From Amaurobius ferox (taxonomy: Eukaryota; Arthropoda; Arachnida; Araneae; Amaurobiidae): a stretch of DNA of 64,000 nucleotides. Each line of letters opens with the position of its first letter. Within the stretch, counting starts at the first letter, position 1. The stretch covers positions 143,018,450-143,082,449 of the forward strand of contig OX578134.1 of the NCBI GenBank assembly GCA_951213105.1. The letters run 5' to 3'. Position numbers and translations under genes: made by a program. Below, in pieces: positions 29,143-41,149 of this stretch. Below the pieces are notes generated by a model. It was not told the origin of the DNA. It was given only the letters and a program-made list of their open reading frames with translations, and ran no database searches.

Positions 29143-29886
29143 TATGATGTGGGCAGCACATAACTTTCCCTGCAGACTTATATACACATTCTCTTTATTT
29201 TAATGAAATTTAATTCACTATTAATTCAATTTTCCTTCTCATTTGGTAACTGGACTCATTTTCAAAGGTGGCGTAGAGAAAAAACGAAAAAACAAAAATA
29301 TCTCGAGAACGGCACGTCCTAATATAATGGGGTTGGTCTTATTCTTTTCTTCGTTAAAAATTACGTATAAAACAAGCTTTTAATAGATACATTTCAGCAT
29401 ACGTAGTTTTTTATTTTAGATTTTGTCGATTTTTGCTGGCCATTTTGCAAAAAAAGCAGGTTATTTTTTCCGAATCATACTAAAATCTAACCAGCACCAG
29501 GGTGACCAATAAGCGACTTATCTTCCAAATATTGTGAAATTTGGTCCATTAGATTTTTAGCTAGAATGAATGCAAGCTTTTGCGGGCCATTTCGCAAAAA
29601 AAGGCGGGTTTTTTCATTCCGAATCGTACCCAAAACTAATCAGCACCAGATTCGCCCACAAGTGACTTACCTACCAAATTTTATAACATTTGGTCCATTA
29701 GTTTTTTAGTTAGAGTGGATACAAAATCTGCACAGACAGACACATAGACAGACGTCACGCTAAAAATAGTTTTTTCGTATTCTAGAGGTCTCGAAACGTG
29801 TAGATCCGTCGAAAACTCGAGTTGCGATTTTCGGCACGATTCCAATACTTTCCCTATACATTACCATGTATTGCAGGGAAAGTAAA
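29143..29886 (+). mobile_element. Hairpin-ended dispersed repeat, copy 1
   Basis: It starts with GATGTGGGCAGCACATAACT, carries ACTTTCCCTGCA close to the left end, and finishes with a subterminal hairpin (ACTTTCCC and GGGAAAGT arms, with inner ATACAT/ATGTAT). The A-rich TAAAAAT occurs on both sides. The uninterrupted relative at 28362-28545 shows that this is an insertion. Two other copies lie at 35653 and 37150. The class is uncertain: a 3' hairpin together with a short 5' inverted match recalls Helentron-type elements. Confidence 0.6.
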
Positions 29887-29999
29887 AATGACATCCTCAG
29901 ATTTGCTCTCAAATACGTAGCCAGAGATATATCAGAATTTATGGCATGTTTAACTGATATTTCTATATATATGTACTGATATTTCTATATCGGTATGTA

Positions 30000-31438
30000 C
30001 ACTGGCGGAAAATAAAATCCCAACACCAAGAAGAAATTAGTTTAGAGGAATGAAATTTAGGCAAAGCAATTGTGTAGTTAACATACTTATTTGATTAAAG
30101 TTTCAAGGTTACAGGTTAAAGTATGCGCGAGAAGAGTCATTTCAAATGTGAAATGGTGGTACATTAATAACCGCTGTAGTCGCCACGATTTTGAATGCAA
30201 GCATGCATACGTGCATGCATTGAGTTGAACAGGTGCTATACCATTTTGTGGGATGGAGTTCCATGCCTGTTGCACTTGGTCAGCCAAATCAGCAACGGTT
30301 AATGCTGGATGTGGACGACGCTTCTAATAATGTCCCATACGTGCTCGATGGGAGAAAGATCTGGTGATTTCGCAGGCCAAGGCAACATGTCGACACTGTA
30401 GAGCACGTTAGGTGACAGCAGCGGTATGAGGACACGCGTTATACTGTTAGAAAACATCCAAACAACTTGAATACTGCTCATGAATGGCAGCACAACCAGT
30501 TCAATCACCCGTCTGATGTACAAATTTGCTGCCAATGTGCTTGAGCTAACGACGAGAGTTCTCCTGCTATCATAGGAAATGACTCCCCAGACCATAACTC
30601 CTGGTGTAGGCCCAGAGTGTCTACCCGGCAACATCTTGGTTCCAAGCTCTCACCTGGCCTCCTTCTTACCAATATACGACCACCACTGGCACCAAGACAG
30701 AAACGGCTCCCATCTGAGAATACAACAGATCTCCACTCTGCCCTCCAATGAGCTCTAGATTGATACCACTGACGTCGCAGATAGCAGTGATTCGGAGTTT
30801 GTGGTATGAACGCTACAGGCCGTCTGGCTTGGCCCTCAAGTAATCGATTTCTTATAGTTCGCTGTGTCACTCTGGGGCCAACAGAAGCTCTAATTGCTGC
30901 TGCAGATGTAGTACGACCCGCCACAGCCATGCGGCGAATACGGCGGGCTTCCCTCTCAGTAGTGGCCCATGTGCGGCCGGACCCCGATCTTCTTGAGACA
31001 GTGCCTTCCAGTGACCACTGCTGCCAACAATCATGCACAGTGGATAGATACATCCCTGCCAAGTCTTTTTTGAAATATCGCGGAAAGAAAATCCACCTTC
31101 TCGTAGTCCTATTATACGGCCTCGTTCAAACTCACTAAGCTGCTGATACTGCCTTATTCGTCTCCTTAAAGACTCATGACGCAAACCAAATTCTTAACTC
31201 AAACCTAGCTCACAACGCCCAGTTTGGAAGATAAATAACGCTCTCGAAGTATTTAAAGCATCGAGTATTTAAAGCACACATGATTTGCATGATTATAGTG
31301 GCGCTACTAGCGCCACTCTTATTCGTCTAGCTCGAAATTTGAATAGGAGTCATCTTTCATATGTGCAAACGAACCTCCCAAATTTATTTTATCTAGCACA
31401 ACCCCTTCTTGCTGTTGAGATTTTATTTTCCGCCAGTG
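30000..31438 (-). mobile_element. Tc1-like transposon with well-preserved inverted repeats
   Basis: Left end CACTGGCGGAAAATAAAATC and the right end read on the minus strand share this whole 20-base sequence. The match continues with small differences through CAACACCAAGAAG / CAACAGCAAGAAG. TA flanks both ends (29998-29999, 31439-31440). Length 1439 bp. It looks the youngest of the short Tc1 copies here. Confidence 0.9.
30299..31184 (-). pseudogene. Tc1-like transposase with frameshifts
   Basis: On the minus strand the order is right and long pieces are open. These are a HTH (LSEFERGRIIGLREGGFSFR), a long frame from 31062 containing RRSGSGRTWATTEREARRIR and the first catalytic block VVFSDGSRFCLG, then a frame from 30634 with GVMVWGVISYDSRRTLV and ending in SPDLSPIEHVWDIIRS, which holds the catalytic Glu. 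The middle catalytic Asp region (about 30400-30460) is out of frame. Two or three frameshifts separate the pieces, so it is probably inactive, though recently so. Confidence 0.8.
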
Positions 31439-31774
31439 TATTTATATAAACTGATATAACTAATATTTCTATATCAGTATATAATTCTATATATACTGAT
31501 ATAACTGATATTGCTATATGTAAGCTAAAGTGAGTTGGGAAATACGTTAGTGTTTAAAAATTAGTATCTGCTATTTTATGAAATTAGCTGAGCATTTAAC
31601 TGGTTTTATTGTATGTGTTTAACTATCTTGTTATAAATTTATTGAGCAATTTGCTGTACATTCTCCTGTGTCATGCTTATTAGTGTTTTTAAATTAAAGT
31701 ATAAGTTATTCAGAAATTTGGACTCATGCTTGCATCTTGAGAGTACACCCACAATTATATAGGATACGTCGTAG

Positions 31775-31814
<40 letters not shown>

Positions 31815-32048
31815 ATTTTTTTAAATGTAAATATTACTTTCATTATTGGGTGTAATTACAAACTATTTCAAGGCTCCCTCAACATCATAACCAAATTTCA
31901 AATGCTTACCTTATATATGGAACAGGGTACAATTGGTAATTAATACCTGTTTTGTACCTATTTTAATTATAAATGATTTATTCTCAAGCCAAACGTTGGT
32001 CTATTTTAGTGTTTTTTTATTTTGCATGCGCTCTTCATAAAACTTTCA

Positions 32049-32095
<47 letters not shown>

Positions 32096-35000
32096 CACAG
32101 AAATCTTGTCAAAAATTACGAATACTTCAATCACTATTGCGTTATCTCGTTCGTGTTAGCATGACAGACATACCGTTTCTATAGGAAAAGGAAATGTCAC
32201 CATCTTGATTTAGTTCAGCACATATCAATTTTTTTCTCTGTTATAAGTAGAAACATTTCTATTAGGAAATGCCACAACCCACAATAATATCTTCCTTTCA
32301 GCTATTTTAACTTTCTTTCCGTTTCTCTGCCCAATTCATCCATTTTAATAATTTTTTTATTTATTTGATTACGAAACGAACAATTTAAAAGCAAAATTAC
32401 TTTATTTTGTGTATTTATGCATACGTAATTTTTCTTTTATAAATATTAATTGATGAAAGAAGTTCTTTAAATATTTAGTTGTATGTTAGTAAGTAATTTT
32501 TTAAATGCTTTTAAACACAATCCGTATGATATAGTGGTGACAATCAAATTAAAGTTCAATTACCGTCGTGAAAACAAAATTTTTTTAAGTTAATTATATA
32601 ATTTAATAAAGTAAAACAAAACAGCATAAACATAGGAAAATACATAAACATACATATACATTCAGTGAACACATATATACACAAAACACATATGCAAGCA
32701 ATGAAATTGCCTCACCAAGAAGTGCAATTTACTCTAACTTATAAACAATACTGGTTATCTACTGAGGTATAATAAAATTTTCAGAGTAAAAGATAAGTTT
32801 TATAATGCAAAAATATGGCTTACAAGTATGACTTACAAATACCATACAAGTATGAAATGGCTTCTTCTTTGTTATCGATCCATTTCGCTACAGGTCTAAT
32901 CATTGAATCTTTGAAATATCATTAACAGTCGTGGCTCGTCAAGTTTGCTATACTTGTTCAAGAATATTTTATATTGTCTGCGATAGTTGTTTCAAAGCTA
33001 CCTAGATGGCGTCTAAGTTGTTCTAGACATTTTCTCTTGGAAATAAATGTAGATAGTTGGCAAGATTTACTATAGCATGTTGATATCTCGTAAATATTCC
33101 CGTGATATGTTCATCTTATTTGGGAAAGCGTTATCAGACTGTAATAAAGCATTATTTGAACTGACCATAAAATGGATTCCTATAGGTGTTAAGATTCGGA
33201 ATAAGGTGGGGCTGATGGATTATTTTTATTGTATGCAATGTATGTATTTTTATTGTACTGCTATCGGTGTTCGTTTGCAAGACCATAACATCCCGTGTTT
33301 GGACTGTGCTCAGTTTTTCACAGTTGGATGGATTGTCCTATTTAGCAACGCACCTCCGTGTGAATTGTCGGCCATCGTTGGAATCTAAACATTTAGGGTC
33401 GTCAGGCTAAAGACAGCTTGACAGCGTCAAATTGTCTTTAGTTGTCTTCTGCATGCCATCTCACTCAAAAACGGCACCAACCCAATGGCGTTGTCGATGA
33501 AGAATTTAATTCAGCAAGGTTTAGAGCAATAGATCGAATAAATAATAATACTTCCGTAAGGGGGGAGATAAAGTATCTGAAAGAATAGCTAGGATTTATA
33601 GGCGAATTCTATATCATTACGCTGAGTAGTCACTAGTAGTCGACTGAGTAGTCACTGAGTAGTCGACTTACGAAAAATAATCCTCCAGTCTTGGGAATGT
33701 AAATTTTTCGTCCTCCCCTGAAATCCGTTAGCTGGGTAAATACTTGTCGCCCACGGCTTTTAAATATGCTGAATAATTTAATGGTGTTTCTGGAAAAAAA
33801 TTTATTTAAAATTTGTTTAAGTAAATATTTGATGAATATACATTAAAAATCTAACTCGCAACTCACCAAGTTTTTGCCTGCTACTACTTCTGCGGCATTA
33901 CTATGAAACTGTTTTTTATATAAATATGTCCGCGTAGCGTTATTATCATACACGTTAAATGCAATTTTTTATATGTCAATTTCATGTTTATTTAGTATAT
34001 ATACTCAAATTCGGTATAAATGTAGCTGGAACACAAATAGAAAATACTTAAAATATTTTGATATAACTGAAAAAAAATTGAACAAGAAGCTAAAAAATTA
34101 CAAATTAAACTCTTAAAAGAATCAACAAATAGCAATCTAACACTTTGTGTAGATAAAAAGTCGACCTACATAAAAGTATAGATGATATACTCAAACTCAA
34201 TCACTCCTACGCCAAGAAATAAATAGACACATGAAAAGCAAATGTGATAAATCAAATATGTCTTTAAAGCTTCTCAAAGCTCATGGCCAAATCTAATTTA
34301 AATTCCTCTCATAAAAATGCAAACTGCTCTCAGTCTGATTAGTCAAAATTCCAACCAGATGCAAATTAAAACATTTAAAATTGCTGTTGGCTTTTAAAAG
34401 ATTTCATAAATATATTTCATGTATGAAAGATTGAATTTTAAACGCTATAGAAATCGCTGTGAAATAAGATTTCAGCATAACGTAAAACATGGAAGGTTAA
34501 TATGTTCGCAATATACCTAGTCCTAGAATCCACGTACAAGATGAAACCTACTACTAAATGTTCTTGATGGTAGAACACCAAAAAACTTCCATCCAAAACA
34601 CGTAAAGTAATAAAAGGTTATTTAGCATTTTTTCATGGCATAATGCAATATGTCATAAAGCAATACTTGTTTTTATTACATTTATTTTTAATAATATGCA
34701 TTCAAAAAATGTATTATTACGAGATAATTATACTTTCAGGAGTATACTAGATATTCATCCTTCATAGATCTTAAAATTATGAGAAATTTTACGAATAACT
34801 TAAGTTACATTTATAAATCATTTATATTTATAAATAAATTATTATAAGTAAATAATATAAATAAATTATTGTAAGCAAATAATATAAATAAATTATATAA
34901 ATAAATTATTATAAATAAATTATATTTATAAAAAAAATAGATTAAATGTTTTTAAACTTTGATTGAAAAATCTGTTTGCTTCTATGGATAATAAAAACAT

Positions 35001-35652
35001 ATCAATATACTTTAAATGTCCATTAAGATGCAACTTGGTAAAATACGGGCCTCCCGGAACAGACACAATAGCTGAGTAATATTTTCTCGTTATGCTTTAG
35101 ATGGAATTTCAATCCATTTACGAGATTACACCACGAAGCTTCATTCATAAATATGTCCTCTGAGATATGATTGGGCAACTTGCACTCGCTATTTTCATCA
35201 GACTGGTGATTTGTGATTCTTACCTCTCCCGCTAATGATGTTACATGATGCATGAGTTGTAATGTATCAGAAACTCTTTTCTGCCACCAAATCGTTATTT
35301 ATGTAGGGAAAATAAATATATATAAGAAGTTCGATGAACGATATTTAGGTTATCAGATATACATGTTTAATATTAAATACTATGCATATCAATAGCGAAG
35401 AAAGAGCAATTAAAAGTAACATTTTTGCTTTATAATAAAAGGAATGCTAACACAAGTAAACTGCTATTAATCAAAAAAGTTAATGCTTAATTTACTACTG
35501 CATTTTGTGATATGCCAAATTTTCAAAGCCAATCTACAATTTAAATGTTTTAATTTTACGATCATCCTGGAAAATGAAAGTTTGCCACTCTTATCACGGC
35601 GATATATGTATTATTAAAAGAAACATTCAATCTGTATCCTTTATTCAATTTA
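31439..35652. other. AT-rich non-genic DNA with microsatellites
   Basis: No supported gene. It includes (CA)n/(TA)n at about 31775-31814, (TA)n at 32052-32091, and an AT-rich minisatellite built on AATAAATTATTATAA at about 34815-34935. The plus-strand frame at 33077-33388 and the minus-strand frame at 35023-35253 show no domain I can defend. Confidence 0.4.
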
Positions 35653-36283
35653 CATTACGCCCAAATACAAAAGTATTACCCAAAGTATCTTTCCTCATGA
35701 ATGGAACTAGCTAGATCCGCGAGAATGATGTCATCAAATGTATTGCATACTATTTCTTATGAAAATAGAACAAACACATTTCAGAATAATTAATATTATT
35801 TTCATTTTATGATTTTATGATATATTTTTCTTTAAATGTGCAATATCGCAAAAACGGTTCATGCTAGCGTTCTAAAATTTATGTCAATTGTTTTCTAATG
35901 AAAAATTACGTAAAAAATGGCCATGTACGCAACTCTATTAAAGGTTTTGAATTTTTTATGATTTTTTCAATATTTCATTCAAAAATTTAGGGGAGTTCTG
36001 ATTATACAATTGTGTATAAAAAAACAGGCTTTCAGTATTCAAGGATTGTAATTTTGTACCAAATAGAGCCATTCGTTAAAATCGCGCCAGTCGTCCATGA
36101 GATATAGTTTCCACAGACTCACTGACACACACACACACACACAGAGACATCATCTCAAAAATGTTTGGTTCGTGTTCAGGGATGCTTAAAACTTGCTCTC
36201 CCGTCGAAAATTCGAATTCGAAATTTCGCCCCCGTCACAATACGTTCCTTATATATTATACTATGTATATAAAGAAAGTAAGA
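35653..36283 (+). repeat. Hairpin-ended dispersed repeat, copy 2 (5' truncated)
   Basis: It is similar over its whole length to 37471-38085. Shared landmarks are CCAAATACAAAAGTA, TCTAAAATTTATGTCAAT, a (CA)n run followed by CAGA-GACATCA, and the terminal part GTCACAATAC...GAAAGTAA with its hairpin. The left portion present in the copy at 37150 is missing. Confidence 0.65.
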
Positions 36284-37149
36284 GCAAAAGCATTACTTGG
36301 AGATTTTAAATATCCTGTTATTTGATATGTTTGATTTTGTAGCTAACAGCAAATATACCATTTCGATTAATTGATAATTTAAATATAAAAACCTTATAAT
36401 AATATCTACGGAATTTGCTAAGTAGAGTAAAATAGAGTAAGATATTATTTTTTCTTATTACTCTTATTCTCTTTGATCTATACTTTACACTTATTCTCAG
36501 TTTGACGTTTCACTATTACAATTAGCAAATTTGATGATTTTCCTTTTATTTTCAGCTATTACAGTATATTTTATCTTTTGCAGTAATATGTTAACTTAAG
36601 TCTATTCAGATATCTTTATTTTATTAGCAAGTAAAAACAATTATTTTTTAAAAATTATAATAACTGCTAATGTAACCCCTTTCTATTTTTTCTACATAAT
36701 TTCCTTAAATTTATTAAATGTCCCGAATTTGCTGCAAAACTTCAGAAAAAAATCTTCAAACACACATCTGATGGCTGAAACTTATATCTTTTATAATTAG
36801 TTCGTTAAAATTTTTCATTTTTTAACAATCCTTCGGTCACATCTGTTTTTCAATAGAGCAAAACTTCTGAATACATTTTTCTGTTCAGGGGCTAATTAGT
36901 TTTCTCGTGTCTCACAAAAGAAATTAATAGTTCCTTTGCAGGAAATTTCTCCTTCAAATGAAATATTCCATTATGTACGTTAAATGCAATATAATTGAGG
37001 TTTAATTGGTGATCTTAAAGTTGAACAAATTAAATACGGCTGTGTAATATCCGTTTTAAAATGTTCAGAAAGTTAAAGTGAATGAGAATATAAATTAACG
37101 GTGAGAATTTCTAGCCGATTACCTCAAAATGCTTGACTACAAAAAATCT

Positions 37150-38085
37150 GATGTGGGCAGCACATGACTTTCCTTATATAATGGAATGAATTTACTACTT
37201 TTACAGTAAAAAAAATAGATTGTTTTTATAGTAGTTATTTATATTCTTTGCAAAATATTGAATTTTCGTCAATGAGTTGTAATTTTCCATGTCGTCATCA
37301 TGAGTCGTCATTGATTTGGCGTCATTTTTATCCATTTGGCGGGTTTTTTGTTAACTTAGCAACATTTTAAAAAGTCACCAAGTTGGCGATATTGCGCCAA
37401 ATTCGTCGCCAAAATCTCTCCAAGCGTTATGGATGGAGAAATAAGTTATTCTTACAGCAGATAAACGACTATTGGCGTCCAAATACAAAAGTAATACTCA
37501 AAGTATATTTTTTCATGAATGGAACGAGCTAGATCCCCGAGAATGATGTCACCAAATTTATCGCATGGTATTACATATGAAAAGTGAATATGTTTCTCAA
37601 TAGGAAATATTTTTTTTTTATTTCATATAATTTCTTTGATAATTTTTTTTTAAAAATGTGCAATATTTCTAGAACGGTTCATGTTAGCGTTCTAAAATTT
37701 ATGTCAATAGTTTTCTATTGAAAAATTACTTAAAGAATTACTAATTGCCTAATTTTTAGCGGTTTCGATTTTTTGACGATTTTTTCAAAATTTCACTCGA
37801 AAATTTAGGAGGGTTCTGAACATTCGATTGCGTATAAAAACAATAGGTTTTCAGTGTCTATAGATTGTGATTTTTGTACCAAATTTCGTTCGAATCGATC
37901 CATTCGTTCGTCTGTCATTGTCTCCACAGACTCACTGACACACACACACACACAGACATCACTTCAAAAATGTTTGATTCGTGATCAGGGATGCTTGAAA
38001 CGCGCTTTCCCGTCGAAAACTCGAATTCGAATTTTTGACCCAGTCACAATACTTTTCTTATACATTATGTATATAACGAAAGTAA
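37150..38085 (+). mobile_element. Hairpin-ended dispersed repeat, copy 3
   Basis: It starts with TGATGTGGGCAGCACATGAC as in copy 1 and ends with a decayed version of the terminal hairpin followed by GAAAGTAAAAAATG. A-rich AAAAAAT flanks both sides. The middle contains GTCACCAAGTTGGCG-type sequence that also appears, diverged, near 62290-62390. Confidence 0.6.
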
Positions 38086-38462
38086 AAAATGTAATGGGAA
38101 AATTAAACATATTTCATGGCAGTGGAATTCCATAGATTTCGATGTATTAAAACTGCATTCAAAAATTGCATTAAATGTTTTTCTATAGGTTTCCTGATAA
38201 TATTTTTAAATTTTGAAACACTACACTAATTTAGACTTTGGAAGATATAAAATTTAATAATATAGGACATTTCATCAAATAAGGTAATGTTATGAATATA
38301 TCCTCAAAAATCGTGGATGTACACGCATTCCTACAAGGACGAGTCCAAGTTTCTAGATAACCTACTTTTATTCACAAGCACAAAGTAATCGGGAACAATA
38401 TACAATCAAACAGCACTTAAATGCTTCACTAATTTCCCAGAATAACTAAATGTAACTGAATG

Positions 38463-38515
38463 AACTTCTGTGAATTCGTCAACATTCACAGAATGTTGAC
38501 GAATTCACAGAAGTT
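38463..38515. repeat. Perfect 25-bp inverted repeat with 3-nt spacer
   Basis: Arms 38463-38487 and 38491-38515 are exact reverse complements, centred on ACA. The left arm begins AACTTCTGTGAATTCG. It is longer and more perfect than chance would give, and no transposon structure surrounds it. Confidence 0.85.
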
Positions 38516-39062
38516 GACGGATGTAGTTTCACCAAACAGCAGTTTATTCTCAAAAGATTGACAAAAATCACACTCCAATGTTGGTCGTGTCCCTTGCAAC
38601 GGAGTGATGATATAGACTCTTCATACAAACTTCTGGAATTCTCTTTATCTCAAGGAATAGTCGTTCTGTCAAGAAGTTTCTGGAACATTCCGGAATTCGC
38701 CAAATTGGCAATAAATCACCAAATCTGGCAATCCTGGTTTCACGTCATCATCACGTCATGGTGATGTCATGGACAGTGTGATTTATTTCTTCGCCAGGCC
38801 TTCGAGACAGACGAAAGAGGAGGCACTAATGAGAGAATATTGCGCGTTCGCAACAGTAATAAGCTCTGCGGCATGAATACATTTATTTTTATATCAATGT
38901 ACAGATAACTAGTAATTTACATTCATTTTTTGCGTAATACCTACACTTGCCCAGGCATTTGTTCCGCCAGCACACCAAGGCATGGACCCCAAACTTGAAG
39001 AAATCAATGTTACATTCCAGTAGCCTAAGCATTACAGCTTGTTAAATTTTGTTGTCTCTTTC

Positions 39063-39390
39063 AGCCAAGTGGCCGAAATAACATAGTGATTAAGGTGTAG
39101 GGATCGCATACGGTAGACCCAGATTCGACCCGAAGACCAAAACTATCTCAATATCTACGCCGAGTATAGACAAGTTACATCTCTGGATCCGAAAGTCCGT
39201 TCGAGATATGATAAATCAAAGGAAGGAAGGTACGGTCCCTGTGGTTGATACTTTCATTCAGTTCCTACAGTGATTGAGTCTAAATTGGATGGGATTGTCC
39301 CAGTCGTCCAAACACTTACCTTAAAACTTCGGGTACGTCAGACGGTCTAGGTAGGAAAAGTGCTTCTTCAAATGTCCGAAATTACAAAAA
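39063..39390 (+). repeat. tRNA-derived SINE, family 1, plus-strand copy
   Basis: The head has A-box- and B-box-like pieces (TAGTGATTAAGGTG and AGATTCGACCCG). The tail CCAAACACTTACCTTAAAAC...CAGACGGTCT matches, on the opposite strand, the body of the SINE at 49304-49507. It is older and more diverged than that copy. Confidence 0.6.
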
Positions 39391-40715
39391 TCGATAGGTG
39401 CCTGGTTAGGGATGAAAGTGGGTGTTCAGGCACCTCCCAATGGAAAAGTTGAAATTTCGCTCTTACATTCTGCAGTATGAGGTCTTGCATTAACAGGGCG
39501 CAAAATGTTATTTTGCCGAAACATTTCTGGTCGCTTTCTAATGAACGATAAAAAAAAAAATTATCACACTACGGATCTCGACGTTTAACCTCATATACAC
39601 GAGTGCGCCATTTTTAAATGTTTATTACAACAGTGTGCCTGATATGTGCTTCCCTCTAGTGGCAGGGAAACAGAGATCATTGCCGTCAATACTATCGGAA
39701 TATAGCCCTCCAATAATGAATTTCAGGAGACTCTGTTAGCTTATTTAACGAAGCACATCAGCATGCCGCAGGTGCTTAGATGAGTTATTTTCGGTTTCAC
39801 TGCAATAAAATTCGTCAGTCATCAAGAATACCAAACAGTTTTCAAAGAATTATAATATTTACAGTAACCTGCTGCACAATTTCAATAATACAGTCACATT
39901 CTAATGATAGAATTGTTGTTTCTCAAGTAGTACTTCGAACCAAGTATCTATGTATTGGGGTATTATGTTTGCTCCTTGCACCATTAACAATATTCTAAGC
40001 ATTTTGAAATCCAATAAAGGCCATTCTGCTCTATAACAGGGAGTTACATAAAAGCAAAAATGTCCTCAACTGATCATCCGTAACAATGGTCCAAGGGCTG
40101 CACTCACTTTAAAGTCTAACACTCCAAAAGAGTAAATTAGACAGATACTCGTAATCGAAAAATATTTACAAAAATTTCAGAAAGACAAAAGAAAAAAATG
40201 ATAGTTGAAACTATCATGCTGCTTTTGAAAATATAAACTATTGTGCTTCCTTATAGCAAATATAAGATAATAAGGTGACCGTAATTGTCTCACGATGCCC
40301 TTGAAAGTCCAAACATTCTCAAATCTCTTCTTCAAGGCAGTACAAAAATGTGTAGTTGGACTATGCTATGTTGCTATGTGTATAAAATATATTAAAATAA
40401 TATATATTAAAATAAGTAATACACAAAAATAAGTAATATACAAAAATAAGTAATATATAATAAAACAGATGGCGAAATAATATATATTAAAAGGAATGAA
40501 TGCATGCAATTTTTAGACGCGACTGACCTGAAAATAAAAAATCTTTTAAAGAAGCTGAAACAATAGTTTTTTATGACAGCTAATAGAAAGAAATATTATT
40601 TTAGCTCTGCTACTTAAAATAATATTGATGAATCTAAAAAATATGAAATCTGTAGGTATATAAAAGTCAAATAGCGTCCAATACTCTAGATATTAAAACA
40701 TGTATTCAAACACAC

Positions 40716-40808
40716 CTGTAATTGGGGTCATTTCAGAAATAGTCCATTCCAGTTCAATTGAGAATTCAGACCTGTTGACAACTTTAAGCAGAGGCGCTTT
40801 TGGGGGAT
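40716..40808 (-). CDS. Exon of a Dscam-like gene: start of a fibronectin type III domain
   Basis: This 93-bp exon has an acceptor TTTATCTAG before it and a donor G|GTGTGT after it (minus strand). Its first two bases complete a codon whose first base comes from the exon at 57747-57984, giving Asp. Thirty codons follow, encoding PPKAPLLKVVNRSEFSIELE, then W and an acidic turn ending in TPIT, and one base is left over (phase 1). That is the A-B strand part of a fibronectin III domain, with the invariant Trp in place, of the kind seen in Dscam and related adhesion receptors. The continuation (GY.L.Y strand) must lie in a further exon at lower coordinates, which I could not find. Exact family member not determined. 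Confidence 0.75.
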
Positions 40809-41149
40809 CTAGATAAAATAATATAATATGAAATTAGTATGAACATCCATGCATGGAACATCTGTATGAACGAAATATTATATTCCACTGTGTTTAAAAT
40901 GAGTAGGGTTTCAACAGACACAGATTGTGATGAGATTTCTACAATTTATTGAGAATCGTGTCATTCATTCCTGAGTTGCCACCTACTCGCACACAATCTC
41001 ATATACCTTCAGATACATTCACCTGCACTACATACACACACTAAGACATAAATACATGAACAACATAATACACACATAACACCCATAATAAATATATATA
41101 CTTATTAGCCGAATACCTGTTGAAAATCCACGGTCTCGCAATAAGCAAC

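Noticed and set aside
35023..35253. Possible decayed fibronectin-like exon (KWIEIPSKA, then a different frame with CVCSGRPVFYQ)
   Set aside because: It needs a frame change and tolerates stops, and no good acceptor/donor pair is present. The resemblance is too weak.
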